Below are positions 1 through 10,958 of a stretch of 64,000 bases of DNA, in pieces (positions within the stretch are counted from its first letter, which is position 1; each line of letters starts with the position of its first letter). The notes under the pieces were generated by a model. It saw only the letters and a list, made by a program, of their open reading frames with translations. It was not told the DNA's origin and made no database searches. Source of the stretch: Bathymodiolus brooksi (taxonomy: Eukaryota > Mollusca > Bivalvia > Mytilida > Modiolidae); NCBI GenBank assembly GCA_963680875.1, contig OY804577.1:146524196-146588195 (forward strand). Direction: 5' to 3'. The translations under genes were made by a program, and so were the position numbers.

Positions 1-3
1 AGT

Positions 4-15
4 ACTGATATCAGT
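4..15. repeat. 12-bp perfect palindrome, once per monomer
   Basis: ACTGATATCAGT equals its own reverse complement, with EcoRV-type GATATC at its centre. It overlaps AGTACT (1-6), and ACTAGT spans each monomer junction (for example 74-79), so about 18 bp hold three overlapping palindromes. The site is kept in most units and broken in defined variants: A8C (GCTATC), G7T (CTTATATC), T11G (GATAGC) and G14T (ATCATTGG). A dyad of this kind could bind a dimeric protein or extrude a small hairpin, but no known binding motif is recognised. Confidence 0.9.
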
Positions 16-28
16 GGCTTAACCAGTA
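11..28 (+). repeat. Internal subrepeat, copy a (18 bp)
   Basis: TCAGTG, then GCT, then TAACCAGTA. It matches copy b at 64-80 (TCAGTG, TA, TAACTAGTA) with 14 identical bases in the two blocks, one substitution and one 1-bp length difference in the linker. The two copies are 23-24 bp apart across the monomer boundary. This suggests the 76-bp unit grew from a shorter ancestral unit of about 24 bp. The remaining stretch (33-63) shows no clear third copy. Confidence 0.65.
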
Positions 29-57
29 AAAGTCTCCAGATTTCCACGGTCCTGGTT
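21..57. repeat. 6-bp inverted repeat in each monomer
   Basis: AACCAG (21-26) and CTGGTT (52-57) are perfect reverse complements separated by 25 nt. Neither flanking pair extends the stem. With only six pairs and a long loop this is a weak hairpin, and it may be chance. The common C24T variant destroys one arm. Confidence 0.5.
47..48. other. Single consensus CpG per monomer
   Basis: CACGGT at monomer positions 46-50 holds the only CpG of the consensus. Across the array it is frequently CATGG or CACAG, the two products of methyl-cytosine deamination on either strand. Rarer changes (CAAGG, CACCG) also occur. New CpGs appear in variants such as AACGTCTCC, ACCGGT and CTCCGGA. Confidence 0.85.
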
Positions 58-63
58 TCTATG

Positions 64-80
64 TCAGTGTATAACTAGTA
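64..80 (+). repeat. Internal subrepeat, copy b (17 bp)
   Basis: TCAGTG, TA, TAACTAGTA, crossing the boundary between the first and second monomers. It is the partner of copy a at 11-28. The frequent variant C24T turns copy a's TAACCAGTA into TAACTAGTA and so makes the 9-bp core identical to copy b. Confidence 0.65.
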
Positions 81-1278
81 CTGATATCAGTGGCTTAACC
101 AGTAAAAGTCTCCAGATTTCCACGGTCCTGGTTTCTGTCAGTGTATAACTAGTACTGATATCAGTGGCTTAACCAGTAAAAGTCTCCAGATTTCCACGGT
201 CCTGGTTTCTGTCAGTGTATAACTAGTACTGATATCAGTGGCTTAACCAGTAAAAGTCTCCAGATTTCCACGGTCCTGGTTTCTATGTCAGTGTATAACT
301 AGTACTGATATCAGTGGCTTAACCAGTAAAAGTCTCCAGATTTCCACGGTCCTGGTTTCTGTCAGTGTATAACTAGTACTGATATCAGTGGTTTAACCAG
401 TAAAAGTCTCCAGATTACCACGGTCCTGGTTTCTATGTCAGTGTATAACTAGTACTGATATCAGTGGCTTAACCAGTAAAAGTTTCCAGATTTCCACGGT
501 CCTGGTTTCTGTCAGTGTATAACTAGTACTGATATCAGTGGCTTAACCAGTAAAAGTCTCCATATTTCCACGGTCCTGGTTTCTATGTCAGTGTATAACT
601 AGTACTGATATCAGTGGCTTAACCAGTAAGTCTCCAGATTTCCATGGTCCTAGTTTCTATGTCAGTGTATAACTAGTACTGATATCAGTGGCTTAACCAG
701 TAAAAGTCTCCAGATTTCCACGGTCCTGGTTTCTGTCAGTGTATAACTAGTACTGATATCAGTGGTTTAACCAGTAAAAGTCTCCAGATTACCACGGTCC
801 TGGTTTCTATGTCAGTGTATAACTAGTACTGATATCAGTGGCTTAACCAATAAAAGTCTACAGATTTCCACGGACCTGGTTTCTATGTCAGTGTATAACT
901 AGTACTGATATCAGTGGCTTAACCAGTAAAAGTTTCCAGATTTCCACGGTCCTGGTTTCTGTCAGTGTATAACTAGTACTGATATCAGTGGCTTAACCAG
1001 TAAAAGTCTCCATATTTCCACGGTCCTGGTTTCTATGTCAGTGTATAACTAGTACTGATATCAGTGGCTTAACCAGTAAAAGTCTCCAGATTTCCACGGT
1101 CCTGGTTTCTATGTCAGTGTATAACTAGTACTGATATCAGTGGCTTAACCAGTAAAAGTCTCCAGATTTCCACGGTCTTGGTTTCTATGTCAGTGTATAA
1201 CTAGTACTGATATCAGTGGCTTAACCAGTAAAAGTCTCCAGATTTCCACGGTCCTGGTTTCTATGTCAGTGTATAACT

Positions 1279-1734
1279 ATTATTGATAGCAGTGGCTTAA
1301 CCAGTAAAAGTCTCCAGATTTTCACAGTCCTGGTTTCTAGGTCAGTGTATAACTAGTACTGATATCAGTGGCTTAACTAGTAAAAGTCTCCAGATTTCCA
1401 CGGTCCTGGTTCCTAGGTCAGTGTATAACTAGTACTGATATCAGTGGCTTAACCAGTAAAAGTCTCCAGATTTCCACGGTCCTGGTTTCTATGTCAGTGT
1501 ATAACTAGTACTGATATCAGTGGCTTAACTAGTAAAAGTCTCCAGATTTCTACGGTCATGGTTTCTAGGTCAGTGTATAACTAGTACTGATATCAGTGGC
1601 TTAACCAGTAAAAGTCTCCAGATTTCCACCGTCCTGGTTTCTATGTCAGTGTATAACTAGTACTGATATCAGTGTCTTAACCAGTAAAAGTCTCCAGATT
1701 TCCACGGTCCTGGTTTCTAGGTCAGTGTATAACT
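1279..1734 (+). repeat. GATAGC core haplotype, instance 1 (six monomers)
   Basis: The first monomer carries G2T, C5T, T11G, C44T, G48A and T62G (reads TATTGATAGC, then TTTTCACAG). The second has GGTTCCTAGG, the fourth has TCTACGGTCATGG, the fifth has CCACCGTCC and the sixth has AGTGTCTTAACC. The same order recurs elsewhere, so these monomers have been amplified together. Confidence 0.9.
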
Positions 1735-2559
1735 AGTACTGATATCAGTGGCTTAACCAGTAAAAGTCTCCAGATTTCCACGGTCCTGGTTTCTATGTCA
1801 GTGTATAACTAGTACTGATATCAGTGGCTTAACTAGTAAAAGTCTCCAGATTTCCACGGTCCTGGTTTCTATGTCAGTGTATAACTAATACTGATATCAG
1901 TGGCTTAACCAGTAAAAGTCTCCAGATTTCCATGGTCTTGGTTTCTATGTCAGTGTATAACTAGTACTGATATCAGTGGCTTAACCAGTAAAAGTCTCCA
2001 GATTTCCACGGTCCTGGTTTCTGTCAGTGTATAACTAGTACTGATATCAGTGGCTTAACCAGTAAAAGTCTCCAGATTTCCACGGTCCTGGTTTCTATGT
2101 CAGTGTATAACTAGTACTGATATCAGTGGTTTAACCAGTAAAAGTCTCCAGATTACCACGGTCCTGGTTTCTATGTCAGTGTATAACTAGTACTGATATC
2201 AGTGGCTTAACCAGTAAAAGTCTCCAGATTTCCACGGTCCTGGTTTCTATGTCAGTGTATAACTAGTACTGATATCAGTGTCTTAGCCAGTAAAAGTCTC
2301 CAGATTTCCACGGTCCTGGTTTCTAGGTCAGTGTATAACTAGTACTGATATCAGTGGCTTAACCAGTAAAAGTCTCCAAATTTCCACGGTCCTGGTTTCT
2401 GTCAGTGTATAACTAGTACTGATATCAGTGGCTTAACCAGTAAAAGTCTCCAGATTTCCACGGTCCTGGTTTCTATGTCAGTGTATAACTAGTACTGATA
2501 TCAGTGGCTTAACCAAGAAAAGTCTCCAGATTTCCACGGTCCTGGTTTCTATGTCAGTG

Positions 2560-4465
2560 TATAACTAGTACTGAAATCAGTGGCTTAACCAGTAAAAGTC
2601 TCCAGATTTCCACGGTTCTGGTTTCTATGTCAGTGTATAACTAGTACTGATATCAGTGGCTTAACCAGTAAAAGTCTCCAGATTTCCACGGTCCTGGTTT
2701 CTATGTCAGTGTATAACTAGTACTGATATCAGTGGCTTAACCAGTAAAAGTCTCCAGATTTCCATGGTCTTGGTTTCTATGTCAGTGTATAACTAGTACT
2801 GATATCAGTGGCTTAACCAGTAAAAGTCTCCAGATTTCCACGGTCCTGGTTTCTATGTCAGTGTATAACTAGTACTGATATCAGTGGCTTAACCAGTAAA
2901 AGTCTCCAGATTTCCACGGTCCTGGTTTCTGTCAGTGTATAACTAGTACTGATATCAGTGGCTTAACCAGTAAAAGTCTCCAGATTTCCACGGTCCTGGT
3001 TTCTGTCAGTGTATAACTAGTACTGATATCAGTGGCTTAACCAGTAAAAGTCTCCAGATTTCCACGGTCCTGGTTTCTATGTCAGTGTATAACTAGTACT
3101 GATATCAGTGGCTTAACCAGTAAAAGTCTCCAGATTTCCACGGTCCTGGTTTCTGTCAGTGTATAACTAGTACTGATATCAGTGGTTTAACCAGTAAAAG
3201 TCTCCAGATTACCACGGTCCTGGTTTCTATGTCAGTGTATAACTAGTACTGATATCAGTGGCTTAACCAATAAAAGTCTCCAGATTTCCACGGACCTGGT
3301 TTCTATGTCAGTGTATAACTAGTACTGATATCAGTGGCTTAACCAGTAAAAGTTTCCAGATTTCCACGGTCCTGGTTTCTGTCAGTGTATAACTAGTACT
3401 GATATCAGTGGCTTAACCAGTAAAAGTCTCCATATTTCCACGGTCCTGGTTTCTATGTCAGTGTATAACTAGTACTGATATCAGTGGCTTAACCAGTAAG
3501 TCTCCAGATTTCCATGGTCCTAGTTTCTTTGTCAGTGTATAACTAGTACTGATATCAGTGGCTTAACCAGTAAAAGTTTCCAGATTTCCACGGTCCTGGT
3601 TTCTATGTCAGTGTATAACTAATACTGATATCAGTGGCTTAACCAGTAAAAGTCTCCAGATTTCCACGGTCCTGGTTTCTATGTCAGTGTATAACTAGTA
3701 CTGATATCAGTGGCTTAACCAGTAAGTCTCCAGATTTCCACGGTCCTGGTTTCTATGTCAGTGTATAACTAGTATTGATATCAGTGGCTTAACAAGTAAA
3801 GGTCTCCAGATTTCCACGGTCCTGGTTTCTATGTCAGTGTATAACTAGTACTGATATCAGTGGCTTAATCAGTAAAAGTCTCCAGATTTCCACGGTCCTG
3901 GTTTCTATGTCAGTGTATAACTAGTACTGATATCAGTGGCTTAACCAGTAAAAGTCTCCAGATTTCCACGGTCCTGGTTTCTATGTCAGTGTATAACTAG
4001 TACTGATATCAGTGGCTTAACCAGTAAAAGTCTCCAGATTTCCACGGTCCTGGTTTCTATGTCAGTGTATAACTAGTACTGATATCAGTGGCTTAACCAG
4101 TAAAAGTCTCCAGATTTCCACGGTCCTGGTTTCTATGTCAGTGTATAACTATTATTGATAGCAGTGGCTTAACCAGTAAAAGTCTCCAGATTTTCACAGT
4201 CCTGGTTTCTAGGTCAGTGTATAACTAGTACTGATATCAGTGGCTTAACTAGTAAAAGTCCCCAGATTTCCACGGTCCTGGTTCCTAGGTCAGTGTATAA
4301 CTAGTACTGATATCAGTGGCTTAACCAGTAAAAGTCTCCAGATTTCCACGGTCCTGGTTTCTATGTCAGTGTATAACTAGTACTGATATCAGTGGCTTAA
4401 CTAGTAAAAGTCTCCAGATTTCTACGGTCATGGTTTCTAGGTCAGTGTATAACTAGTACTGATAT
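2560..4465 (+). repeat. 3,330-bp-offset duplication, copy 1
   Basis: Diagnostic variants recur exactly 3,330 bp downstream: CACGGTTCTGG 2611/5941, CCATGGTCTTGG 2761/6091, GTTTAACC 3185/6515, CGGACCTGG 3291/6621, TAGTTTCTTT 3521/6851, the GATAGC core 4153/7483 and TCTACGGTCATGG 4421/7751. Copy 2 differs at a handful of bases (6121, 6452, 7316 and around 7449). Just upstream, near 2.4-2.6 kb, the offset is 3,102, so the copies differ there by three monomers (228 bp). Edges are good to about one monomer. Confidence 0.9.
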
Positions 4466-4530
4466 CAGTGTCTTAACCAGTAAAAGTCTCCAGATTTCCA
4501 CGGTCCTGGTTTCTAGGTCAGTGTATAACT
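4151..4530 (+). repeat. GATAGC core, instance 2 (lacks monomer five)
   Basis: It has the same order of diagnostic monomers as the first core, but the CCACCGTCC unit is missing, so the AGTGTCTT unit follows directly at 4455. Its second monomer reads AGTCCCCAG, a change shared only with the core at 4759. Confidence 0.9.
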
Positions 4531-4758
4531 AGTACTGATATCAGTGGCTTAACCAGTAAAAGTCTCCAGATTTCCACGGTCCTGGTTTCTATGTCAGTGT
4601 ATAACTAGTACTGATATCAGTGGCTTAACCAGTAAAAGTCTCCAGATTTCCACGGTCCTGGTTTCTATGTCAGTGTATAACTAGTACTGATATCAGTGGC
4701 TTAACCAGTAAAAGTCTCCAGATTTCCACGGTCCTGGTTTCTATGTCAGTGTATAACT

Positions 4759-5214
4759 ATTATTGATAGCAGTGGCTTAACCAGTAAAAGTCTCCAGATT
4801 TTCACAGTCCTGGTTTCTAGGTCAGTGTATAACTAGTACTGATATCAGTGGCTTAACTAGTAAAAGTCCCCAGATTTCCACGGTCCTGGTTCCTAGGTCA
4901 GTGTATAACTAGTACTGATATCAGTGGCTTAACCAGTAAAAGTCTCCAGATTTCCACGGTCCTGGTTTCTATGTCAGTGTATAACTAGTACTGATATCAG
5001 TGGCTTAACTAGTAAAAGTCTCCAGATTTCTACGGTCATGGTTTCTAGGTCAGTGTATAACTAGTACTGATATCAGTGGCTTAACCAGTAAAAGTCTCCA
5101 GATTTCCACCGTCCTGGTTTCTATGTCAGTGTATAACTAGTACTGATATCAGTGTCTTAACCAGTAAAAGTCTCCAGATTTCCACGGTCCTGGTTTCTAG
5201 GTCAGTGTATAACT
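4759..5214 (+). repeat. GATAGC core, instance 3 (six monomers)
   Basis: It lies exactly 608 bp (8 x 76) after the previous core and shares its private AGTCCCCAG change, so it is a recent local duplicate. It retains the CCACCGTCC unit (5101) missing from that copy, which must therefore have lost it. It is 3,480 bp from the core at 1279. Confidence 0.9.
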
Positions 5215-5889
5215 AGTACTGATATCAGTGGCTTAACCAGTAAAAGTCTCCAGATTTCCACGGTCCTGGTTTCTATGTCAGTGTATAACTAGTACTGATA
5301 TCAGTGGCTTAACCAGTAAAAGTCTCCAGATTTCCACGGTCCTGGTTTCTAGGTCAGTGTATAACTAGTACTGATATCAGTGGCTTAACCAGTAAAAGTC
5401 TCCAGATTTCCACGGTCCTGGTTTCTATGTCAGTGTATAACTAGTACTGATATCAGTGGCTTAACCAGTAAAAGTCTCCAAATTTCCACGGTCCTGGTTT
5501 CTGTCAGTGTATAACTAGTACTGATATCAGTGGCTTAACCAGTAAAAGTCTCCAGATTTCCACGGTCCTGGTTTCTATGTCAGTGTATAACTAGTACTGA
5601 TATCAGTGGCTTAACCAGTAAAAGTCTCCAGATTTCCACGGTCCTGGTTTCTATGTCAGTGTATAACTAGTACTGATATCAGTGGCTTAACCAGTAAAAG
5701 TCTCCAGATTTCCACGGTCCTGGTTTCTATGTCAGTGTATAACTAGTACTGATATCAGTGGCTTAACCAGTAAAAGTCTCCAGATTTCCACGGTCCTGGT
5801 TACTATGTCAGTGTATAACTAGTACTGATATCAGTGGCTTAACCAGTAAAAGTCTCCAGATTTCCACGGTCCTGGTTTCTATGTCAGTG

Positions 5890-7795
5890 TATAACTAGTA
5901 CTGATATCAGTGGCTTAACCAGTAAAAGTCTCCAGATTTCCACGGTTCTGGTTTCTATGTCAGTGTATAACTAGTACTGATATCAGTGGCTTAACCAGTA
6001 AAAGTCTCCAGATTTCCACGGTCCTGGTTTCTATGTCAGTGTATAACTAGTACTGATATCAGTGGCTTAACCAGTAAAAGTCTCCAGATTTCCATGGTCT
6101 TGGTTTCTATGTCAGTGTATTACTAGTACTGATATCAGTGGCTTAACCAGTAAAAGTCTCCAGATTTCCACGGTCCTGGTTTCTATGTCAGTGTATAACT
6201 AGTACTGATATCAGTGGCTTAACCAGTAAAAGTCTCCAGATTTCCACGGTCCTGGTTTCTGTCAGTGTATAACTAGTACTGATATCAGTGGCTTAACCAG
6301 TAAAAGTCTCCAGATTTCCACGGTCCTGGTTTCTGTCAGTGTATAACTAGTACTGATATCAGTGGCTTAACCAGTAAAAGTCTCCAGATTTCCACGGTCC
6401 TGGTTTCTATGTCAGTGTATAACTAGTACTGATATCAGTGGCTTAACCAGTCAAAGTCTCCAGATTTCCACGGTCCTGGTTTCTGTCAGTGTATAACTAG
6501 TACTGATATCAGTGGTTTAACCAGTAAAAGTCTCCAGATTACCACGGTCCTGGTTTCTATGTCAGTGTATAACTAGTACTGATATCAGTGGCTTAACCAA
6601 TAAAAGTCTCCAGATTTCCACGGACCTGGTTTCTATGTCAGTGTATAACTAGTACTGATATCAGTGGCTTAACCAGTAAAAGTTTCCAGATTTCCACGGT
6701 CCTGGTTTCTGTCAGTGTATAACTAGTACTGATATCAGTGGCTTAACCAGTAAAAGTCTCCATATTTCCACGGTCCTGGTTTCTATGTCAGTGTATAACT
6801 AGTACTGATATCAGTGGCTTAACCAGTAAGTCTCCAGATTTCCATGGTCCTAGTTTCTTTGTCAGTGTATAACTAGTACTGATATCAGTGGCTTAACCAG
6901 TAAAAGTTTCCAGATTTCCACGGTCCTGGTTTCTATGTCAGTGTATAACTAATACTGATATCAGTGGCTTAACCAGTAAAAGTCTCCAGATTTCCACGGT
7001 CCTGGTTTCTATGTCAGTGTATAACTAGTACTGATATCAGTGGCTTAACCAGTAAGTCTCCAGATTTCCACGGTCCTGGTTTCTATGTCAGTGTATAACT
7101 AGTATTGATATCAGTGGCTTAACAAGTAAAGGTCTCCAGATTTCCACGGTCCTGGTTTCTATGTCAGTGTATAACTAGTACTGATATCAGTGGCTTAATC
7201 AGTAAAAGTCTCCAGATTTCCACGGTCCTGGTTTCTATGTCAGTGTATAACTAGTACTGATATCAGTGGCTTAACCAGTAAAAGTCTCCAGATTTCCACG
7301 GTCCTGGTTTCTATGTCAATGTATAACTAGTACTGATATCAGTGGCTTAACCAGTAAAAGTCTCCAGATTTCCACGGTCCTGGTTTCTATGTCAGTGTAT
7401 AACTAGTACTGATATCAGTGGCTTAACCAGTAAAAGTCTCCAGATTTCTACGGTCCTGGTTTCTATGTCAGTGTATAACTATTATTGATAGCAGTGGCTT
7501 AACCAGTAAAAGTCTCCAGATTTTCACAGTCCTGGTTTCTAGGTCAGTGTATAACTAGTACTGATATCAGTGGCTTAACTAGTAAAAGTCTCCAGATTTC
7601 CACGGTCCTGGTTCCTAGGTCAGTGTATAACTAGTACTGATATCAGTGGCTTAACCAGTAAAAGTCTCCAGATTTCCACGGTCCTGGTTTCTATGTCAGT
7701 GTATAACTAGTACTGATATCAGTGGCTTAACTAGTAAAAGTCTCCAGATTTCTACGGTCATGGTTTCTAGGTCAGTGTATAACTAGTACTGATAT
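5890..7795 (+). repeat. 3,330-bp-offset duplication, copy 2
   Basis: Partner of the segment at 2,560-4,465, with the markers listed there. Private changes include TACTAG at 6121, TCAAAG at 6451 and GTCAATG near 7316. It overlaps the start of the following 3,639-bp unit because both share the GATAGC core. Confidence 0.88.
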
Positions 7796-7936
7796 CAGTG
7801 GCTTAACCAGTAAAAGTCTCCAGATTTCCACCGTCCTGGTTTCTATGTCAGTGTATAACTAGTACTGATATCAGTGTCTTAACCAGTAAAAGTCTCCAGA
7901 TTTCCACGGTCCTGGTTTCTAGGTCAGTGTATAACT
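7481..7936 (+). repeat. GATAGC core, instance 4 (six monomers)
   Basis: Complete core with TATTGATAGC, GGTTCCTAGG, TCTACGGTCATGG, CCACCGTCC and AGTGTCTT in order. It lies 3,639 bp before the next instance. Confidence 0.9.
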
Positions 7937-8682
7937 AGTACTGATATCAGTGGCTTAACCAGTAAAAGTCTCCAGATTTCCACGGTCCTGGTTTCTATGT
8001 CAGTGTATAACTAGTACTGATATCAGTGGCTTAACTAGTAAAAGTCTCCAGATTTCCACGGTCCTGGTTTCTAGGTCAGTGTATAACTAGTACTGATATC
8101 AGTGGCTTAACCAGTAAAAGTCTCCAGATTTCCACGGTCCTGGTTTCTATGTCAGTGTATAACTAGTACTGATATCAGTGGCTTAACCAGTAAAAGTCTC
8201 CAGATTTCCACGGTCCTGGTTTCTATGTCAGTGTATAACTAGTACTGATATCAGTGGCTTAACCAGTAAGTCTCCAGATTTCCACGGTCCTGGTTTCTAT
8301 GTCAGTGTATAACTAGTACTGATATCAGTGGCTTAACCAGTAAAAGTCTCCAGATTTCCACGGTCCTGGTTACTATGTCAGTGTATAACTAGTACTGATA
8401 TCAGTGGCTTAACCAGTAAAAGTCTCCAGATTTCCACGGTCCTGGTTTCTAGGTCAGTGTATAACTAGTACTGATATCAGTGGCTTAACCAGTAAAAGTC
8501 TCCAGATTTCCACGGTTCTGGTTTCTATGTCAGTGTATAACTAGTACTGATATCAGTGGCTTAACCAGTAAAGGTCTCCAGATTTCCACGGTCCTGGTTT
8601 CTAGGTCAGTGTATAACTAGTACTGATATCAGTGGCTTAACCAGTAAAAGTCTCCAGATTTCCACGGTCCTGGTTTCTATGT

Positions 8683-9480
8683 CAGTGTATAACTAGTACT
8701 GATATCAGTGGCTTAACCAGTCAACGTCTCCAGCTTTCCACGGTCCTGGTTTCTATGTCAGTGTATAACTAGTACTGATATCAGTGGCTTAACTAGTAAA
8801 AGTCTCCAGATTTCCACGGTCCTGGTTTCTATGTCAGTGTATAACTAGTACTGATATCAGTGGCTTAACCAGTAAAAGTCTCCAGATTTCCATGATCCTG
8901 GTTTCTATGTCAGTGTATAACTAGTACTGATATCAGTGGCTTAACCAGTAAAAGTCTCCAGATTTCCACGGTCCTGGTTTCTATGTCAGTGTATAACTAA
9001 TACTGATATCAGTGGCTTAACCAGTAAAAGTCTCCAGATATCCACGGTCCTGGTTTCTATGTCAGTGTATAACTAGTACTGATATCAGTGGCTTAACCAG
9101 TAAAATTCTCCAGATTTCCACGGTCCTGGTTTCTATGTCAGTGTATAACTAGTACTGATATCAGTGGCTTAACCAGTAAAAGTCTCCAGATTTCCACGGT
9201 CCTGGTTTCTATGTCAGTGTATAACTAGTACTGATATCAGTGGCTTAATCAGTAAAAGTTTCCAGATTTCCACGGGCCTGGTTTCTATGTCAGTGTATAA
9301 CTAGTACTGATATCAGTGGCTTAACCAGTAAGACTCCAGATTTCCATGTTCCTGGTTTCTATGTCAGTGTATAGCTAGTACTGATATCAGTGGCTTAACC
9401 AGTCAACGTCTCCAGCTTTCCACGTTCTGGTTTCTATGTCAGTGTATAACTAGTACTTATATCAGTGGCTTAACTAGTAA
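8683..9480 (+). repeat. TCAACGTCTCCAGCTTTCC subfamily pair
   Basis: Two units with three linked changes (A29C, A31C and A40C) lie 682 bp apart, at 8721 and 9403. The second follows a unit with TAAGACTCC, CATGTTCC and TATAGCTAG and precedes one with CTTATATC. The same 682-bp pair is repeated at 12360/13042, 16753/17435 and 18799/19481. Lone copies are at 10690 and 14329. Confidence 0.85.
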
Positions 9481-10958
9481 AAGTCTCCAGATTTCCACGG
9501 TCCTGGTTTCTATGTCAGTGTATAACTAGTACTGATATCAGTGGCTTAACCAGTAAAAGTCTCCAGATTTCCATGATCCTGGTTTCTATGTCAGTGTATA
9601 ACTAGTACTGATATCAGTGGCTTAACCAGTAAAAGTCTCCAGATTTCCACGGTCCTGGTTTCTATGTCAGTGTATAACTAATACTGATATCAGTGGCTTA
9701 ACCAGTAAAAGTCTCCAGATATCCACGGTCCTGGTTTCTATGTCAGTGTATAACTAGTACTGATATCAGTGACTTAACCAGTAAAAGTCTCCAGATTTCC
9801 ACGGTCCTGGTTTCTATGTCAGTGTATAACTAGTACTGATATCAGTGGCTTAACCAGTAAAAGTCTCCAGATTTCCACGGTCCTGGTTTCTATGTCAGTG
9901 TATAACTAGTACTGATATCAGTGGCTTAATCAGTAAAAGTTTCCAGATTTCCACGGTCCTGGTTTCTATGTCAGTGTATAACTAGTACTGATATCAGTGG
10001 CTTAACCAGTAAAAGTCTCCAGATTTCCACGGTCCTGGTTTCTATGTCAGTGTATAACTAGTACTGATATCAGTGGCTTAACCAGTAAGTCTCCAGATTT
10101 CCACGGTCCTGGTTTCTATGTCAGTGTATAACTAGTACTGATATCAGTGGCTTAACCAGTAAAAGTCTCCAGATTTCCACGGTCCTGGTTTCTATGTCAG
10201 TGTATAACTAGTACTGATATCAGTGGCTTAACCAGTAAGTCTCCAGATTTCCACGGTCCTGGTTTCTATGTCAGTGTATAACTAGTACTGATATCAGTGG
10301 CTTAACAAGTAAAAGTCTCCAGATTTCCACGGTCCTGGTTACTATGTCAGTGTATAACTAGTACTGATATCAGTGGCTTAACCAGTAAAAGTCTCCAGAT
10401 TTCCACGGTCCTGGTTTCTAGGTCAGTGTATAACTAGTACTGATATCAGTGGCTTAACCAGTAAAAGTCTCCAGATTTCCACGGTTCTGGTTTCTATGTC
10501 AGTGTATAACTAGTACTGATATCAGTGGCTTAACCAGTAAAGGTCTCCAGATTTCCACGGTCCTGGTTTCTAGGTCAGTGTATAACTAGTACTGATATCA
10601 GTGGCTTAACCAGTAAAAGTCTCCAGATTTCCACGGTCCTGGTTTCTATGTCAGTGTATAACTAGTACTGATATCAGTGGCTTAACCAGTCAACGTCTCC
10701 AGCTTTCCACGGTCCTGGTTTCTATGTCAGTGTATAACTAGTACTGATATCAGTGGCTTAACTAGTAAAAGTCTCCAGATTTCCAAGGTCCTGGTTTCTA
10801 TGTCAGTGTATAACTAGTACTGATATCAGTGGCTTAACCAGTAAAAGTCTCCAGATTTCCATGATCCTGGTTTCTATGTCAGTGTATAACTAGTACTGAT
10901 ATCAGTGGCTTAACCAGTAAAAGTCTCCAGATTTCCACGGTTCTGGTTTCTATGTCAG

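Larger units (their letters stand above)
1..76 (+). repeat. Reference monomer (76 bp, consensus-like)
   Basis: This first unit matches the most common form in the array, so its coordinates serve as monomer positions in the other entries. In order it holds AGTACT (1-6), the palindrome ACTGATATCAGT (4-15), TTAACCAGTAAAAG (19-32), GTCTCCAGATTTCCACGG (32-49, with the only CpG at 47-48), CCTGGTTTCTATG (51-63) and TCAGTGTATAACT (64-76). Stops on the + strand fall at 6, 20, 27, 72 and 76. Stops on the - strand fall at 11, 19, 59, 64 and 75. The phase is arbitrary, since a circularly permuted start would describe the array equally well. Confidence 0.95.
1..2559 (+). repeat. Left mosaic region of the array
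   Basis: This stretch is rich in 74-bp units lacking two bases at 61-62 (TTTCTGTCAG), found at about 137, 211, 360 and several later sites. Linked-variant units GTTTAACC plus GATTACCACGG lie near 391, 765 and 2129, the first two 374 bp apart. It also holds the first GATAGC core. Part of it (about 1,170-1,800) repeats at about 4,650-5,280, offset 3,480 bp. The array continues to the left of base 1. Confidence 0.85.
7320..10958 (+). repeat. 3,639-bp tandem duplication, copy 1
   Basis: About 48 monomers. Markers recur 3,639 bp downstream: TTTCTACGG 7441/11080, GATAGC core 7483/11122, CCACCGTCC 7823/11462, TCAACGTCTCC 8721/12360, 9403/13042 and 10690/14329, CCAAGG 10782/14421. The odd length reflects one 1-bp deletion (CCACGTTCTGG near 9421) plus four 2-bp deletions relative to 48 full units. 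Inside it, about 8.3-8.95 kb and 10.3-10.9 kb are themselves copies offset 1,969 bp, for example GGTTACTATG at 8371 and 10340. Confidence 0.92.

Noticed and set aside
21..57. Rho-independent terminator or attachment site in the inverted repeat
   Set aside because: The stem is only six pairs with a 25-nt loop and no T tract, and the context is eukaryotic satellite.
70..76. TATA-like box (GTATAAC) as a promoter in each monomer
   Set aside because: It is part of the repeat and present hundreds of times, with no downstream gene or other promoter element. There is no reason to call a promoter from this alone.
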